Of a stretch of DNA of 63,856 bases, positions 16,037 to 25,749 are shown one piece after another. Position 1 is the stretch's first letter, and each line of letters starts with the position of its first letter. The position numbers and the translations under genes were made by a program. The notes beneath the pieces were generated by a model. The model was not told the DNA's origin and made no database searches. It saw only the letters and a program-made list of their open reading frames with translations. The stretch is from Streptomyces sp. MspMP-M5 (GTDB taxonomy: Bacteria > Actinomycetota > Actinomycetes > Streptomycetales > Streptomycetaceae). The DNA lies in contig NZ_KB891896.1 in assembly GCF_000373585.1 (NCBI RefSeq), positions 272,020-335,875 of the forward strand, in the 5' to 3' direction.

Positions 16037-17170
16037 TCAGCGGGTGCCGACCGCCGCCCGCACCGCCCGCCGCGCCATCTGCGCGTCGTCGTGCAGCCTG
16101 CGCAGCAGCAGCCGCTGCTCCTCGCCCGCCGCGACCGCGCCGGGGTGACCCGCCCCCGCGGTGGTGGCCGGCGCGGGCTCCCGCATCGTCCGCTGGACCG
16201 CGGTCTCGTACCGCCGGATCTCCCGGGTGAGCACGAGCATGAGGTTCACCAGGAAGGCGTCCCGCGCGGGGGTGCCCGCCGCCTGTGCCAGCTGGCTGAT
16301 GTGCCGGCGGGCCACCGGGGCGTCGCCGAGCACCGTCCACAGCGTCGCCAGGTCGTAACCCGGGAGGTACCAGCCCGCGTTGTCCCAGTCCAGCAGCACC
16401 GGACCGGCGGGCGAGAGCAGGACGTTGTTCAGCAGCGCGTCGCCGTGGCAGAACTGGCCCTGGGTGTGCGCCAGCCCGTGCAGCAGCTTCTGCAGGTCAC
16501 CCAGGTCGCGGTCGGTGAGCAGCCCCAGGTCGTGGTACCGCCCGATCCGGCCCGCGTAGTCCAGCGGGGCGTCGAACAGCCCGGCCGGCGGACGCCAGGC
16601 GTTGACCCGGCAGATCGCCGCCAGCGCGGCCCGCACATCGGCCCGCGGCGGGGCCTCCGAGGGGTGCCGCGCCAGGGCCGCCACCCGGCCCGGCATCCGC
16701 TCCACGACCAGCGTGCAGTTGTCGGGGTCGGCCGCCACCAGCCGGGGCACCCGCACCGGCGGACGGTGCCGGACGAACGCCCGGTACGCGCTTATTTCCT
16801 GCCGGAAGCTCTCGACCCACGCGGGGGAGTGGTCCAGTAAACACTTGGCGACGGCGCTCATCCGACCCGTCGTCCCCAGGAGCAGTACGGACTTCCCGCC
16901 GCGGCGCAGCACCTGGACCGGGTTGAACTCCGGACAGATGCGGTGCACCGAGGCGACGGCGGCGCGCAGCTGGGCGCCCTGGGGACCGGACAAGTCGAGT
17001 CTCCCGCTGAGCGGTTGGGTGCCCATCCCCTGCGCCCGCCGGTTGCGTCCTCCGGGGAGGCCGGCCACCGCCCCCGCGGAAGGGGAGGGATCGAGATACG
17101 GCCCGCTCCCGTGGGGGTGCGGGCGGTACGTCCGGGTGGGGGCGGTCACGGCGGACGATGCTGCATACAT
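16037..17170 (-). CDS. aminoglycoside-phosphotransferase-fold kinase with a TTA codon
   Basis: Protein of 377 residues with the APH kinase fold: CHGDALLNNVLL near residue 239 is the catalytic loop (HGDxxxxN) and VLLDWDNAGWYLPGYDLA near 260 the metal-binding DWD. The start at 17170 (MYAASSAVTAP) is chosen as the first plausible ATG; the first ~60 residues are low-complexity, and ATG 17027 (MGTQPLSG) is possible. Leu111 is encoded by TTA (16838-16840), so full translation needs the bldA tRNA. It is divergent from the NsdA-like developmental regulator. The substrate is unknown; antibiotic resistance should not be assumed. Confidence 0.82.
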   Translation of the reverse strand: MYAASSAVTAPTRTYRPHPHGSGPYLDPSPSAGAVAGLPGGRNRRAQGMGTQPLSGRLDLSGPQGAQLRAAVASVHRICPEFNPVQVLRRGGKSVLLLGTTGRMSAVAKCLLDHSPAWVESFRQEISAYRAFVRHRPPVRVPRLVAADPDNCTLVVERMPGRVAALARHPSEAPPRADVRAALAAICRVNAWRPPAGLFDAPLDYAGRIGRYHDLGLLTDRDLGDLQKLLHGLAHTQGQFCHGDALLNNVLLSPAGPVLLDWDNAGWYLPGYDLATLWTVLGDAPVARRHISQLAQAAGTPARDAFLVNLMLVLTREIRRYETAVQRTMREPAPATTAGAGHPGAVAAGEEQRLLLRRLHDDAQMARRAVRAAVGTR

Positions 17171-17455
17171 GGGTGAGACTGATCCCTTCGTGCGCCGACG
17201 AGTTGCGTGCGCTCCCGGCCCGGTGGCGGGAACCCGTGAACGGGCCCCGTACGGGCGGCCGATCCGTAGGTCCCCGTGCAGGGCACGCACCCTGGGGAAT
17301 GCGGTCCCGCCACCGGGCCGGGGGCTGCACACCTACCGAACACGCGGATGCGGGTGGCAGACCATCTGGCGCACCCTGGCGAACCCTGGCGAATGCTCGC
17401 AGCGCATGTCACGGGCCGTTACTGTCAACTCAGTCGAGGAACCTGGGGGCTTGAC

Positions 17456-18982
17456 GTGAGCAGGGAGCCGAACACCCGTCTCGCGGACCTTTTCGGCCTG
17501 GCCGGCTGGTCCAAGGGAGAACTCGCGAGGCTGGTCAACCGGCAGGCGGCGGCCATGGGCCACCCGCAGCTGGCGACCGACACCTCGCGGGTACGGCGCT
17601 GGATCGACATGGGCGAGACGCCCAGGGACCCGGTGCCCAAGGTCCTCGCCTCCCTCTTCACCGAGCGCCTCGGCCGTGTCGTAACCATCGAGGACCTCGG
17701 GTTCGCCCGGACTGGTCGCGCGGGGAAGCGGCAGGCCATGGACGGTCTGCCCTGGGCGCCCGAGCGGACCGCGGCGGTCCTCACGGAATTCACGGGAATG
17801 GACCTCATGCTCAATCGACGCGGCTTGGTGGGGGCGGGCGCGGCGCTCGCCGCGGGCTCCGCACTCACCGGCGCCATGCACGACTGGCTGCACACCGACC
17901 CCGCCCCGCTCGCCCTCCGCCACGACGATCCGCTCGCCCACGAATCCCTGCACGAACTCGACCAGATCGGCCTCGACCGCTACGACGCGGCCCCGGTGGG
18001 GTCACAGGAGATCGACGCACTGGAGCACTCCGTGGAGGTGTTCCGCCGGTGGGACGCGGCACGCGGCGGCGGCCTCCAGCGCAAGGCCGTGGTGGGCCAG
18101 CTCAATGAAGTCGGCGGGATGCTCGCCTACCGCCACCCCGACCACCTCCAGCGCCGGCTCTGGGGGGTGGCCGCCAACCTCGCCGTACTGGCCGGCTGGA
18201 TGTCCCATGACGTGGGCCTGGAGCCCACCGCGCAGAAGTACTTCATCATCGCCGCGCACGCGGCCCGCGAGGGCGGCGACCGCCCGCGCGCCGGCGAGGC
18301 GCTCTCCCGCGCCGCCCGCCAGATGGTCCACCTGGGCCGCCCGGACGACGCGCTGGACCTGATGAAGCTCGCCCAGTCCGGCTCCGGCCAGGAGACCCTG
18401 CCGCGCACCCGCGCCATGCTGCACACCATCGAGGCGTGGGCGCACGCCTCCAAGGGTCACGGCCAGGCGATGCGGCGCACCCTCGGCGAGGCCGAGGAGC
18501 TGTTCGTCTCGGACAAGCGCGATGTGCCGCCGCCGTCCTGGATGCAGATGTTCGACGAGGCGGATCTGCACGGCATGCAGGCGCTGGCCTTCCGCACCCT
18601 CGCGGAGCACGACCCGTCCGCCGCCAGGATCGCCCAGGTCCATGCCAGAAAGGCGCTCCAGCTGCGCAAGAACGGTCACCAGCGGTCCCAGATCTTCGAC
18701 TACATCTCGATGGCCTCGGCCTGCTTCATCGGCGACGACCCCGAACAGGCCGACCGCTACGCCCGGTTGGCGCTGGTCTCCATCGGTGAGAACTCCTCGC
18801 ACCGCACCTGGGACCGGCTGCGCGAGATGTTCCGGCTCACCGGCCAGTACTCCGGCTGCGGCAAGGTCCAGGAGCTTCGCGAGGAGCTCCAGCAGGTGCT
18901 GCCGAAGCAGCGCCCCAAGGGAAAGGGACCCGCTCTCGGCACGGGCCTCGGGCCGGACCTGGGACCGAACTTCGCGGTCTGA
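17456..18982 (+). CDS. NsdA/NsdB-like TPR developmental regulator
   Basis: Protein of 508 residues: an N-terminal helix-turn-helix-like region (ADLFGLAGWSKGELARLVNR, then DTSRVRRWIDMGETPRDPVP), a short hydrophobic stretch (RRGLVGAGAALAAGSALTGA, residues ~122-141), and a long alpha-helical TPR region. This architecture fits the Streptomyces Nsd family, negative regulators of sporulation and antibiotic production. The GTG at 17456 follows GGGGGC; the frame is open upstream without a ribosome site. Orthology to nsdA itself is not claimed. Confidence 0.78.
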   Translation: MSREPNTRLADLFGLAGWSKGELARLVNRQAAAMGHPQLATDTSRVRRWIDMGETPRDPVPKVLASLFTERLGRVVTIEDLGFARTGRAGKRQAMDGLPWAPERTAAVLTEFTGMDLMLNRRGLVGAGAALAAGSALTGAMHDWLHTDPAPLALRHDDPLAHESLHELDQIGLDRYDAAPVGSQEIDALEHSVEVFRRWDAARGGGLQRKAVVGQLNEVGGMLAYRHPDHLQRRLWGVAANLAVLAGWMSHDVGLEPTAQKYFIIAAHAAREGGDRPRAGEALSRAARQMVHLGRPDDALDLMKLAQSGSGQETLPRTRAMLHTIEAWAHASKGHGQAMRRTLGEAEELFVSDKRDVPPPSWMQMFDEADLHGMQALAFRTLAEHDPSAARIAQVHARKALQLRKNGHQRSQIFDYISMASACFIGDDPEQADRYARLALVSIGENSSHRTWDRLREMFRLTGQYSGCGKVQELREELQQVLPKQRPKGKGPALGTGLGPDLGPNFAV

Positions 18983-19135
18983 GCGCCGCCCGCACCACCG
19001 CCGCGCGATGTCGCGCTGCTCGTCAACGTGTTCACCAACCCGCCGACTCGCCAACCCGCCAACCGGGCATCGCCGACGGTCGCATGACAGGACGTCACAG
19101 CGCCCGTCACGTCACAGCGCTCGTCGTCAAGAGGC

Positions 19136-19151
19136 CCCCGAACCCTCGGGG
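19136..19151. terminator. hairpin between convergent genes
   Basis: CCCCGA (19136-19141) pairs with TCGGGG (19146-19151) across a four-base loop, inside the 218-base gap between the genes ending at 18982 and 19201. The stem is short, so confidence is moderate. Confidence 0.5.
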
Positions 19152-19200
19152 CGGCCGACGCCTGCCGTGGCCGGTCCGCCCCCGACGGTAGCGCCGTGCG

Positions 19201-20667
19201 TCAGTCGCCGACCTTGGCGATCAGCACACAGGCGTCGTCCTCCCGCTCGGTGGTGCCGAACTCCTCGACCACGATGCGGACGCTGTCCTGCGCGCTGCGG
19301 GCCGCGCCGAACCGCGGCGCCAGGGCCAGCAGCCGCTCGGTGCCCTCATGAGTGCTGTCCGGGCCGTGGGTGCGGCGCGGGACCAGCCCGTCGGTGTGCA
19401 GCACCAGCAGGTCGCCCGGCTCCAGCCGCTCGGTGTGTTGGCCGTAGCTCGCGCCCGTCGTGGCGCCGAGCAGCACGCCCTCCGGCGGGTCCAGCGCGCG
19501 CCCCGTGCCGCCGCGGAACAGCAGTGGCGCGGGGTGCGCGGCCTGGGCCCACTCCAGCGCCCGCGTCGCGGGATCGAACTGCGCGCACAGCGCGCTGCCC
19601 AGCGCCGGCTGGCTGGCGGTGTCCAGCAGCTGGTTGAGGAACCCCATCAGCTGCCCGGGGCGGTTCCCGGCCATGGCCATCCCGCGCAGCGCGCCGAGCA
19701 CCATCGCCATCCCGGACGTCGCCGCCACGCCGTGCCCCGTGAGGTCGCCGACGCTCAACAGCGTGCGCCCGTCGGGGAGTTGGAGGGCGTCGTACCAGTC
19801 GCCGCCGATCAGGTCGGAGGCGGCGGCGGGGAGATAGCGGCCGGCCAGATCCAGGGTGACCGGGCCGCCCTCGGGGAAGCGCAGCGAGCCGCGCCAGGGC
19901 GGCAGCACGGCCTCCTGGAGCTCGACCGCGAGCCGGTGCTCGGTCTGCGCGATGTGCCGCTGGCGCCGGAGCGAGTCACCGGTCTCGCGCACTGCCGTCT
20001 GGCTGCGGCGCAGCTCGCTGACGTCGCGGAGCACCGTCCACACGCAGGCGGTGCCGCCGTCGGAGTCGAGCACCGGCTCGCCGACCATGTGGACCGTGCG
20101 GATGCCGGAGTCGGTGCGCACGATGCGGAACTCGCCGTCGATCGGCCGGCCGTCCACCAGACAGTCGGTGACCATCACGGCCAGCTTCTCCTGGTCCTCG
20201 GGGTGCACCAGGGAGGGCAGCTCGTCCAGGGTCAGCGGGCCGTCGGCCGGGTCCTGGCCGAACATCGCGAACAGCTCGTCGGACCAGGTCACGTCGTCGG
20301 TGAGCAGATTCCACTCGGCGCTGCCCACCCGGCGCAGCAGTGCGCCCCGCTCGGGTGCCGCGGGCCCGGCCGGGGCCGCGGGCGGCTCGGCGGGCGCCTC
20401 CGCGGCGTCCGTGAGCGCGGTGGGCAGGCCCTCTCTGAGCTGGTCGAGATGGCCGCCGAGGTCGTCCAGGTGGTGGACGGCGAGGTCGCACAGTGCCCGC
20501 TGCCAGCGCAGCTGCGGGTCGGCGGCGAGGTCACCGGCCACCGAGGACTCTCTGCGTACCGCGTCGAGGCCACCGCGCAGGGTGCGGGCCTGCGAGATGA
20601 GGGCCTCGACCGCATCACGCTCGGGGGTCCGATCGGCTGGGTGATCCGCGTAGAGAGGGGGCGGCAT
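19201..20667 (-). CDS. PAS-domain SpoIIE-type serine phosphatase
   Basis: Protein of 488 residues: a helical N-terminus, a PAS/PAC sensor (GSAEWNLLTDDVTWSDELFA to VLRDVSELRRSQ, roughly 110-220), a short coiled linker (DSLRRQRHIAQTEHRLAVEL) and a PP2C/SpoIIE phosphatase domain. Metal-site aspartates are in IGGDWYDALQL, VGDLTGHG and the terminal EREDDACVL. Such proteins dephosphorylate anti-anti-sigma factors in partner-switching stress pathways. The start at 20667 has CGGAG seven bases upstream. No anti-sigma or anti-anti-sigma gene lies nearby. Confidence 0.9.
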   Translation of the reverse strand: MPPPLYADHPADRTPERDAVEALISQARTLRGGLDAVRRESSVAGDLAADPQLRWQRALCDLAVHHLDDLGGHLDQLREGLPTALTDAAEAPAEPPAAPAGPAAPERGALLRRVGSAEWNLLTDDVTWSDELFAMFGQDPADGPLTLDELPSLVHPEDQEKLAVMVTDCLVDGRPIDGEFRIVRTDSGIRTVHMVGEPVLDSDGGTACVWTVLRDVSELRRSQTAVRETGDSLRRQRHIAQTEHRLAVELQEAVLPPWRGSLRFPEGGPVTLDLAGRYLPAAASDLIGGDWYDALQLPDGRTLLSVGDLTGHGVAATSGMAMVLGALRGMAMAGNRPGQLMGFLNQLLDTASQPALGSALCAQFDPATRALEWAQAAHPAPLLFRGGTGRALDPPEGVLLGATTGASYGQHTERLEPGDLLVLHTDGLVPRRTHGPDSTHEGTERLLALAPRFGAARSAQDSVRIVVEEFGTTEREDDACVLIAKVGD

Positions 20668-20979
20668 GACGTACTCCGTGATCAGGCGGCGCCGGAACGT
20701 ATGGGCCGGTTACGACTCTTGCACAGGCTGCGACGGTCCGTAAGGGATTTGGCATTACCCGATACGGTGGTGCACCTGGCATATGCCAATGGCCTCCCTT
20801 CCGTGGTCGGGCCCGAATCGGCGGAATGCAGGGTTCCACGCTAGGCTGCGGCCGCCGTACAGCTGTCTACCCCGCCGATCCATGGGGGGAACGACGCATA
20901 GGGCCCGCGGTCACCGGCAAGAATGCCGGTCGGCGGAAATCCCGTTGCCAGCCTGTCCCCCGCACCGGATGCTGACCTC
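20668..20979. other. 312-base divergent intergenic region
   Basis: It lies between the SpoIIE phosphatase and HEAT-repeat genes. It holds the perfect palindrome at 20777-20788 and a further half-site TTGGCAT (20749-20755) facing ATGCCAA (20783-20789). On the minus strand TTGGCA (20789-20784) could serve as a -35, but I find no matching -10. No ORF here is convincing. Confidence 0.45.
20777..20788. promoter_or_regulatory. perfect 12-bp palindrome TGGCATATGCCA
   Basis: A self-complementary 12-mer in the divergent region upstream of the phosphatase gene, with an additional TTGGCAT half-site 28 bases away. The arrangement of repeated TGGCAT half-sites suggests a repressor operator. The cognate regulator is unknown. 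Confidence 0.4.
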
Positions 20980-22404
20980 ATGTTCGATCCAGACATAGCG
21001 CCCAGTGGCACCCTGCTCGGCCTCCTGCAGCGAGGTCGCGGCGACGGGACCCTGCATGCCCTCGCGGCGCCGCGGGCCGAGGCGCTCGCGGCACTCAACG
21101 CCAGTGTGCTGCGCGACCCCCGCCGGAACTGGCAGGTGGAGAACCGCTCGCTCTACTACGCGCGCCTCTACATGCAGCTCGACGGCGGTCTCGAGGAGAT
21201 CGAACGGCACCTCTTCCACGCCGACGACCTCACCGACACCGGCGAGGAGCGCACCGGCCTCGCCCTCGCGGTCCTCGGCCACCTCGCCGCCTACGGCAGG
21301 GACGCCGCGCGGCTGCTGCTGCGCAGCTACGCCGCGGTCGGCAGCAACTGGCGCTGGGCCCTCGACGAGCTCGCGCTGCGGGACGACGACGCCGGGCTGC
21401 TCGGCCTGGCGCCCGCGGTCCTGGCCCGCTTCCCCGCGACCCCGGAGGGCGACGCCCTGCTGGCCGCCGCCGTCCGCGACGCCTTCGAGCCCCGCCCCTG
21501 GCGCCTGTGGGCCGAGGACCCCCGCTACCGCGCGCGGCTGGCCGCCGCCGGGGAACAGGGCTCCTTCGACCGCTGGCAGCGCCAGCTCCGGCCGCGCGGC
21601 CCGCGCCCCGGCTGGAGCGTGGCCGAGGTGCTGGAATGGGCCCAGCAGGAGCTGGAACCGCACCCCGACGAGCACCGCTACCTCGCCGCCGCCCGCTGCC
21701 TGAGCGCCGTCGCCGGCCCCGAGGACCGCGCCGAGCTGCTGCGGGCCGGCCGCGGCGGACCGGACGCGGCCCGCGCCGCCGTCCTGCACCACCTCGCCGA
21801 ACGGAGCGACCCGGAGGTCCTCGACCTCATCGAGGCCGCCGTCACCGATCCGCTCGCCACCGAACCGCTGGTCGCCGCCGCGCTCTCCTCGTACGAGCGG
21901 ATGCGCAGTGCGGCCGCCGTGGAGCGGGCGCGGGTCTGGGTGGCGCGCGCCGACCGGCTGGGCGGGTCCGCCGCCGCGATGCTGGCCCGGCGCGGCGACC
22001 GCCGGGACGCCGACCTGGTGCTGGCCGCGCTGCGCCGCACGGTGCGGGAAGAGGGGCCGGACGTCTGCGCACTGTGGGAACTGGTGGACGGCGCCGGCCG
22101 CCTCGGGATCAGCTGCGCGGCGCCGGTATTGCGCCACATCTATCGCGAGACCTCCTCCTCCCATCTGCGCGGCCTGGCCGCCGCAGCGCTCGCCGCCACC
22201 GACCCCGGGTTCGCCGCCGGGTTCGCCGTCGAGTGCCTGTGGGACTGCGAGGAGCACACCCGGGAACTGGCCGCCCGGCACGCGGCCACCGCCGACGACC
22301 GGGTCGTCGAACAGCTCCGCCGGCTGGCCGCCGATCCGGCCGAGGAGGCCGAGGTGCAGACCGCCGTACGCGCCCGCTTCGGGCCGGACGCCTCCGCGGT
22401 GTGA
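20980..22404 (+). CDS. HEAT-repeat protein
   Basis: Protein of 474 residues made of alpha-helical repeats, with N-terminus MFDPDIAPSGTLLGLLQRGR and conserved-looking blocks WQVENRSLYYARLY and WALDELALRDDDAGLLGLAP. HEAT-like helices continue to the end (SSHLRGLAAAALAATDP). The family is a Streptomyces protein of unknown function, probably a scaffold. ATG 20980 gives the family N-terminus; an in-frame ATG at 20923 would add 19 residues. Neither has a good ribosome site. A strong hairpin terminator follows the stop. Confidence 0.8.
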   Translation: MFDPDIAPSGTLLGLLQRGRGDGTLHALAAPRAEALAALNASVLRDPRRNWQVENRSLYYARLYMQLDGGLEEIERHLFHADDLTDTGEERTGLALAVLGHLAAYGRDAARLLLRSYAAVGSNWRWALDELALRDDDAGLLGLAPAVLARFPATPEGDALLAAAVRDAFEPRPWRLWAEDPRYRARLAAAGEQGSFDRWQRQLRPRGPRPGWSVAEVLEWAQQELEPHPDEHRYLAAARCLSAVAGPEDRAELLRAGRGGPDAARAAVLHHLAERSDPEVLDLIEAAVTDPLATEPLVAAALSSYERMRSAAAVERARVWVARADRLGGSAAAMLARRGDRRDADLVLAALRRTVREEGPDVCALWELVDGAGRLGISCAAPVLRHIYRETSSSHLRGLAAAALAATDPGFAAGFAVECLWDCEEHTRELAARHAATADDRVVEQLRRLAADPAEEAEVQTAVRARFGPDASAV

Positions 22405-22410
22405 GACCCG

Positions 22411-22434
22411 CCGGGCCCGCCCTGACGGGCCCGG
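22411..22434 (+). terminator. hairpin terminator after the HEAT-repeat gene
   Basis: CCGGGCCCG (22411-22419) pairs exactly with CGGGCCCGG (22426-22434) over a six-base loop, starting seven bases after the stop at 22404. Confidence 0.65.
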
Positions 22435-22451
22435 GGTGCGGGAGGCCGGGA

Positions 22452-22476
22452 GGCGAACGCTCATGGGACGTTCGCC
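22452..22476. promoter_or_regulatory. 8-bp inverted repeat upstream of the glycosyltransferase operon
   Basis: GGCGAACG (22452-22459) and CGTTCGCC (22469-22476) are exact inverted copies nine bases apart, 55 bases before the glycosyltransferase start. It could be an operator or a second hairpin; context does not decide. Confidence 0.35.
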
Positions 22477-22530
22477 GGTTGGAAAGATCCCCGTGGTCCC
22501 GTCCACGCACGGCCCGCCGACAACAGCGGT

Positions 22531-23661
22531 ATGCGTGTCGCCCTTGTCACCGAATCCTTCCCGCCCGACGTCAACGGCGTCGCACACTGTGCCCTCCAGA
22601 CCGCCCGCCACCTCGTCCGGCGCGGGCACGAGCCGCTGGTCGTCGCGCCGCTGGCGAACTCCGCCCCCACCGCCCCGCACGCCCACGAGAGCCCGTGCCC
22701 CGTGGTGCGGGTGCCCTCGATGCCGCTGCCCGGATATCCGCAGGTGCGCATCGCGCTTCCGGGGCGGCGGCTGTCCGCCGCGCTGGACGGGCACCGGCCC
22801 GACCTGGTGCACCTGGCCAGCCCCTTTGTCCTCGGGGCGCGGGGGATGGCGGCCGCGGCCCGGCGGGGGGTGCCGGCGGTCGCCGTCTACCAGACCGACA
22901 TGGCGCGCTACGCGCACACCTACCTGGGGCGCGGCGGGGCCGCGGCCTGGCGGCGGATCCGGGCGGTGCACGCCGCCGCCGACCTCACCCTGGCCCCCTC
23001 CAGCGCGGCGCTGCTGGACCTGACCGAGCACGGGGTGCCGCGGGTGCGGCTGTGGCCGCGCGGGGTCGACTCCGGCCGGTTCCACCCCGGGCGGCGGGAC
23101 GCGGTGCTGCGCAGCTCACTGCTGGCGGGGCGGGAGCTGCTGGTGGGGTACGTGGGGCGGCTGGCGCCGGAGAAGGACGTCCGGCTGCTGGCCGAGACCT
23201 CCGCGCTCCCGGGCGTGCGCACCGTGGTGATCGGCGAGGGCCCCAGCGCCGCCGCCCTCCGGGCGCAGCTGCCCGCGGTGCGGTTCCTGGGCCGGCGCAC
23301 CGGCGACGAACTGGCCCGGCTGTACGCCTCGTTGGACGTCTTCGTGCACACCGGGCCGTTCGAGACCTTCTGCCAGACCGTGCAGGAGGCGATGGCGTCC
23401 GGTGTCCCGGTCGTCGCGCCGGCTGCCGGCGGGCCGCTGGACCTCGTCGACCACGGGCGGACCGGGCTGCTGGTCCCGCCCGGGGACGGCGGCGCGCTGC
23501 GGGACGCGGTGCGGACGCTGGGCGGGAACGCCGAGCTGCGGGTGCGCTACGGCGCCGCCGGGCGGCGGGCGGTGGCGGCCCGCACCTGGGAGGCCGTCGG
23601 CGACCAGCTGCTGGCCCACTACGAGGACGTGCTGGCCGACCGGACGGCGGTGGCGGCGTGA
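22531..23661 (+). CDS. GT4 glycosyltransferase, MgtA-like mannosyltransferase
   Basis: Retaining GT-B glycosyltransferase of 376 residues. The N-terminus MRVALVTESFPPDVNGVAHC is typical of GDP-mannose-dependent alpha-mannosyltransferases of the MgtA group. The C-terminal nucleotide-sugar domain shows VGYVGRLAPEKDVRLL, VVIGEGPS and the E-x7-E element in TGPFETFCQTVQEAMASG. It is likely cytosolic or membrane-peripheral and may mannosylate a glycolipid. The stop overlaps the next gene's GTG (23658-23661), beginning a run of four translationally coupled genes. The donor is inferred from family only. Confidence 0.87.
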   Translation: MRVALVTESFPPDVNGVAHCALQTARHLVRRGHEPLVVAPLANSAPTAPHAHESPCPVVRVPSMPLPGYPQVRIALPGRRLSAALDGHRPDLVHLASPFVLGARGMAAAARRGVPAVAVYQTDMARYAHTYLGRGGAAAWRRIRAVHAAADLTLAPSSAALLDLTEHGVPRVRLWPRGVDSGRFHPGRRDAVLRSSLLAGRELLVGYVGRLAPEKDVRLLAETSALPGVRTVVIGEGPSAAALRAQLPAVRFLGRRTGDELARLYASLDVFVHTGPFETFCQTVQEAMASGVPVVAPAAGGPLDLVDHGRTGLLVPPGDGGALRDAVRTLGGNAELRVRYGAAGRRAVAARTWEAVGDQLLAHYEDVLADRTAVAA

Positions 23662-24896
23662 CCGCCCGCGGGGCCCGGAACGCCCGGGCGGGGCTGCGGA
23701 TCGTCCGGGTCGCCAACTTCGTCGCCCCGGCCTCCGGCGGGCTGCGCACCGCGCTGTGCGAGCTGGGCGCCGGCTACCGGGCCGCCGGCCACGAACCGGT
23801 GCTCGTCGTGCCCGGCCCGCCGGAGTCGGTGGGGCCGCGCGGCATACGGGACGAGGAGAGCGCCCAGGGCCGGGTGCTCACCCTGCCCGGGCCCCTGGTG
23901 CCGGGCAGCGGCGGCTACCGGGTGTTGACCGACCGTCGGCGGCTGGCGCGCCTGCTGGCGGAGCTGGCCCCGGACCGGCTGGAGGTCTCCGACCGCACGA
24001 CGCTGCGCTGGACGGGGGAGTGGGCGCGGCGGGCCCGGGTCCCCGCGGTGATGGTGTCGCACGAGAGCGTGGACGGGGTGCTGCACACCTGGGGCGTGCC
24101 GCGGCCGCTGGCCCGCGCGGTCGCCGACCGCGTCAACTCCCGTACCGCGTATGCCTACAGCCGGGTGGTGTGCACCACCGAGTGGGCGGCCGCGGAGTTC
24201 CTCCGGGCCGGGGCGCGCAACGTGGTGCGGGCGCCGCTCGGGGTCGATCTGACCGCCTGGCACCCGCGGCTGCGCAGCGCCGAACTGCGCGGCCGGTGCG
24301 CCGGGCGGGCCGCCGTGGTGCTGCTGATGTGCTCCCGGCTGTCGACGGAGAAGCGGCCGGGCCGGGCCCTGGAGGCGCTCGCCGAGCTGCGCCGGCGGGG
24401 CGTGGACGCGGCGCTGGTGGTGGCCGGCGACGGACCGCTGCGGGCCCGGCTGGAGCAGCGGGCGCGGGCGGCCCGGCTGCCGGTGACGTTCCTCGGGCAC
24501 CTGCCCGACCGAACCCGGCTGGCCGCGCTGCAGGCCGCCGCCGACCTCGTCCTGGCGCCCGGCCCGGCCGAGACCTTCGGGCTGGCCGCGCTGGAGGCGC
24601 TGGCCTGCGGCACCCCGGTCGTCGCCAGCGCGGCCTCGGCGCTGGCCGGGCTGGTGGGCGACGGCGGGGACACCGCGCTCGACGACGGCCCGTCCTTCGC
24701 CGACGCGGTGCAGCGGGTGCTGGCCCGGCCCGAGCCGGCGCGCCGGGCCGCCGCGCGGCGGCGCGCCGAGGGCTACGGCTGGCAGCCCGCGGTGGAGGCG
24801 TTCCTGGCGGCCCACGACGCGCCCCGGCCGGCCGGCGGACGGCGGCCGGCCGCGGTGACCGTGCCGCCCGCCGCGGGCCCCTGGAGCCGGCGGTGA
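23658..24896 (+). CDS. GT4 glycosyltransferase
   Basis: Second GT-B enzyme, 412 residues: RIVRVANFVAPASGGLRTAL at the N-terminus, then RLSTEKRPGRALEALAEL, VVAGDGPLRARLEQ and PGPAETFGLAALEALACGTP. The GTG start overlaps the preceding stop. It is more diverged from the MgtA group than its neighbour and could act on the product of the first enzyme. The C-terminus is proline- and arginine-rich and looks disordered. Confidence 0.87.
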   Translation: MTARGARNARAGLRIVRVANFVAPASGGLRTALCELGAGYRAAGHEPVLVVPGPPESVGPRGIRDEESAQGRVLTLPGPLVPGSGGYRVLTDRRRLARLLAELAPDRLEVSDRTTLRWTGEWARRARVPAVMVSHESVDGVLHTWGVPRPLARAVADRVNSRTAYAYSRVVCTTEWAAAEFLRAGARNVVRAPLGVDLTAWHPRLRSAELRGRCAGRAAVVLLMCSRLSTEKRPGRALEALAELRRRGVDAALVVAGDGPLRARLEQRARAARLPVTFLGHLPDRTRLAALQAAADLVLAPGPAETFGLAALEALACGTPVVASAASALAGLVGDGGDTALDDGPSFADAVQRVLARPEPARRAAARRRAEGYGWQPAVEAFLAAHDAPRPAGGRRPAAVTVPPAAGPWSRR

Positions 24897-25749
24897 CGCC
24901 CCCGTTCGCGGCCCTCGGCGACTCGTTGACCGAGGGGCTCGGTGACCCGGTGGCGGGCGGCGGCTGGCGGGGCTGGGCGGCGCTGCTCGCCGCCGCGCTG
25001 GGGGAGCGGCCGGACGACGTCCCGCTGGTGAACCTCGCGCGCAGCGGGGCGCTCGCGGACGATGTGGCGCGGGAGCAGCTGCCGGTCGCGCGGGAACTGG
25101 CCCCGCGCTTCGCCTCCCTGCTGGTCGGGGCCAACGACACGCTGCGCGCCGCGTTCGCCATCGAGCGGGTCGCCGCCGCACTGGACCGGGCGCACGGCAC
25201 GCTGAGCGCCGGCGGCGCGGTGGTGCTGACGGCGTGTCTGCCCGACCCCGGGCGGATGCTGGGACTGCCTGCGCCGCTGGCCCGTCCGCTGGCCCGCCGG
25301 ATGCGCGCCGTCAACACCGTCGTGCACGCGGTCTCGGCCCGCTACGGCGGCGTCCACCTCCACCTGGCCGACCACCCGTGGGTGGCCGACCGGGCCACCT
25401 GGAGCGTGGACCGGCTGCACCCCGGTGAGCGCGGCCACCGGCTGCTGGCCCGCGGCTTCCACGACCTGCTCGCCGCTCGCGGACTGGCCGCCGGCCCGCC
25501 GCCTCCGCTCGCCCTCGACGGGCCGCCGCCCACCCGGGCCGGCGCGGCGCTGTGGATGGCGACCCGCGGCACCCGGTGGGTGGCCGAGCGCTGCACCGAC
25601 CTGCTGCCGGGCCTGCTGGCGCTGGCCGTACGGGAGTGCCGGTACGGGCTGGCCGGATCCGGCCGGTTGCTGGACGCCGCCGCCGAGCGCGCCACCCGCA
25701 GCGCGCTGGCGGCCCTGTCCGAACCGGGCGGCGCTGCGACAATGGCGGG

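Noticed and set aside
22515..22531. TTGTCGGCG on the minus strand near the glycosyltransferase start as a DNA-damage promoter
   Set aside because: No -10 follows at the right distance and no minus-strand gene begins there.
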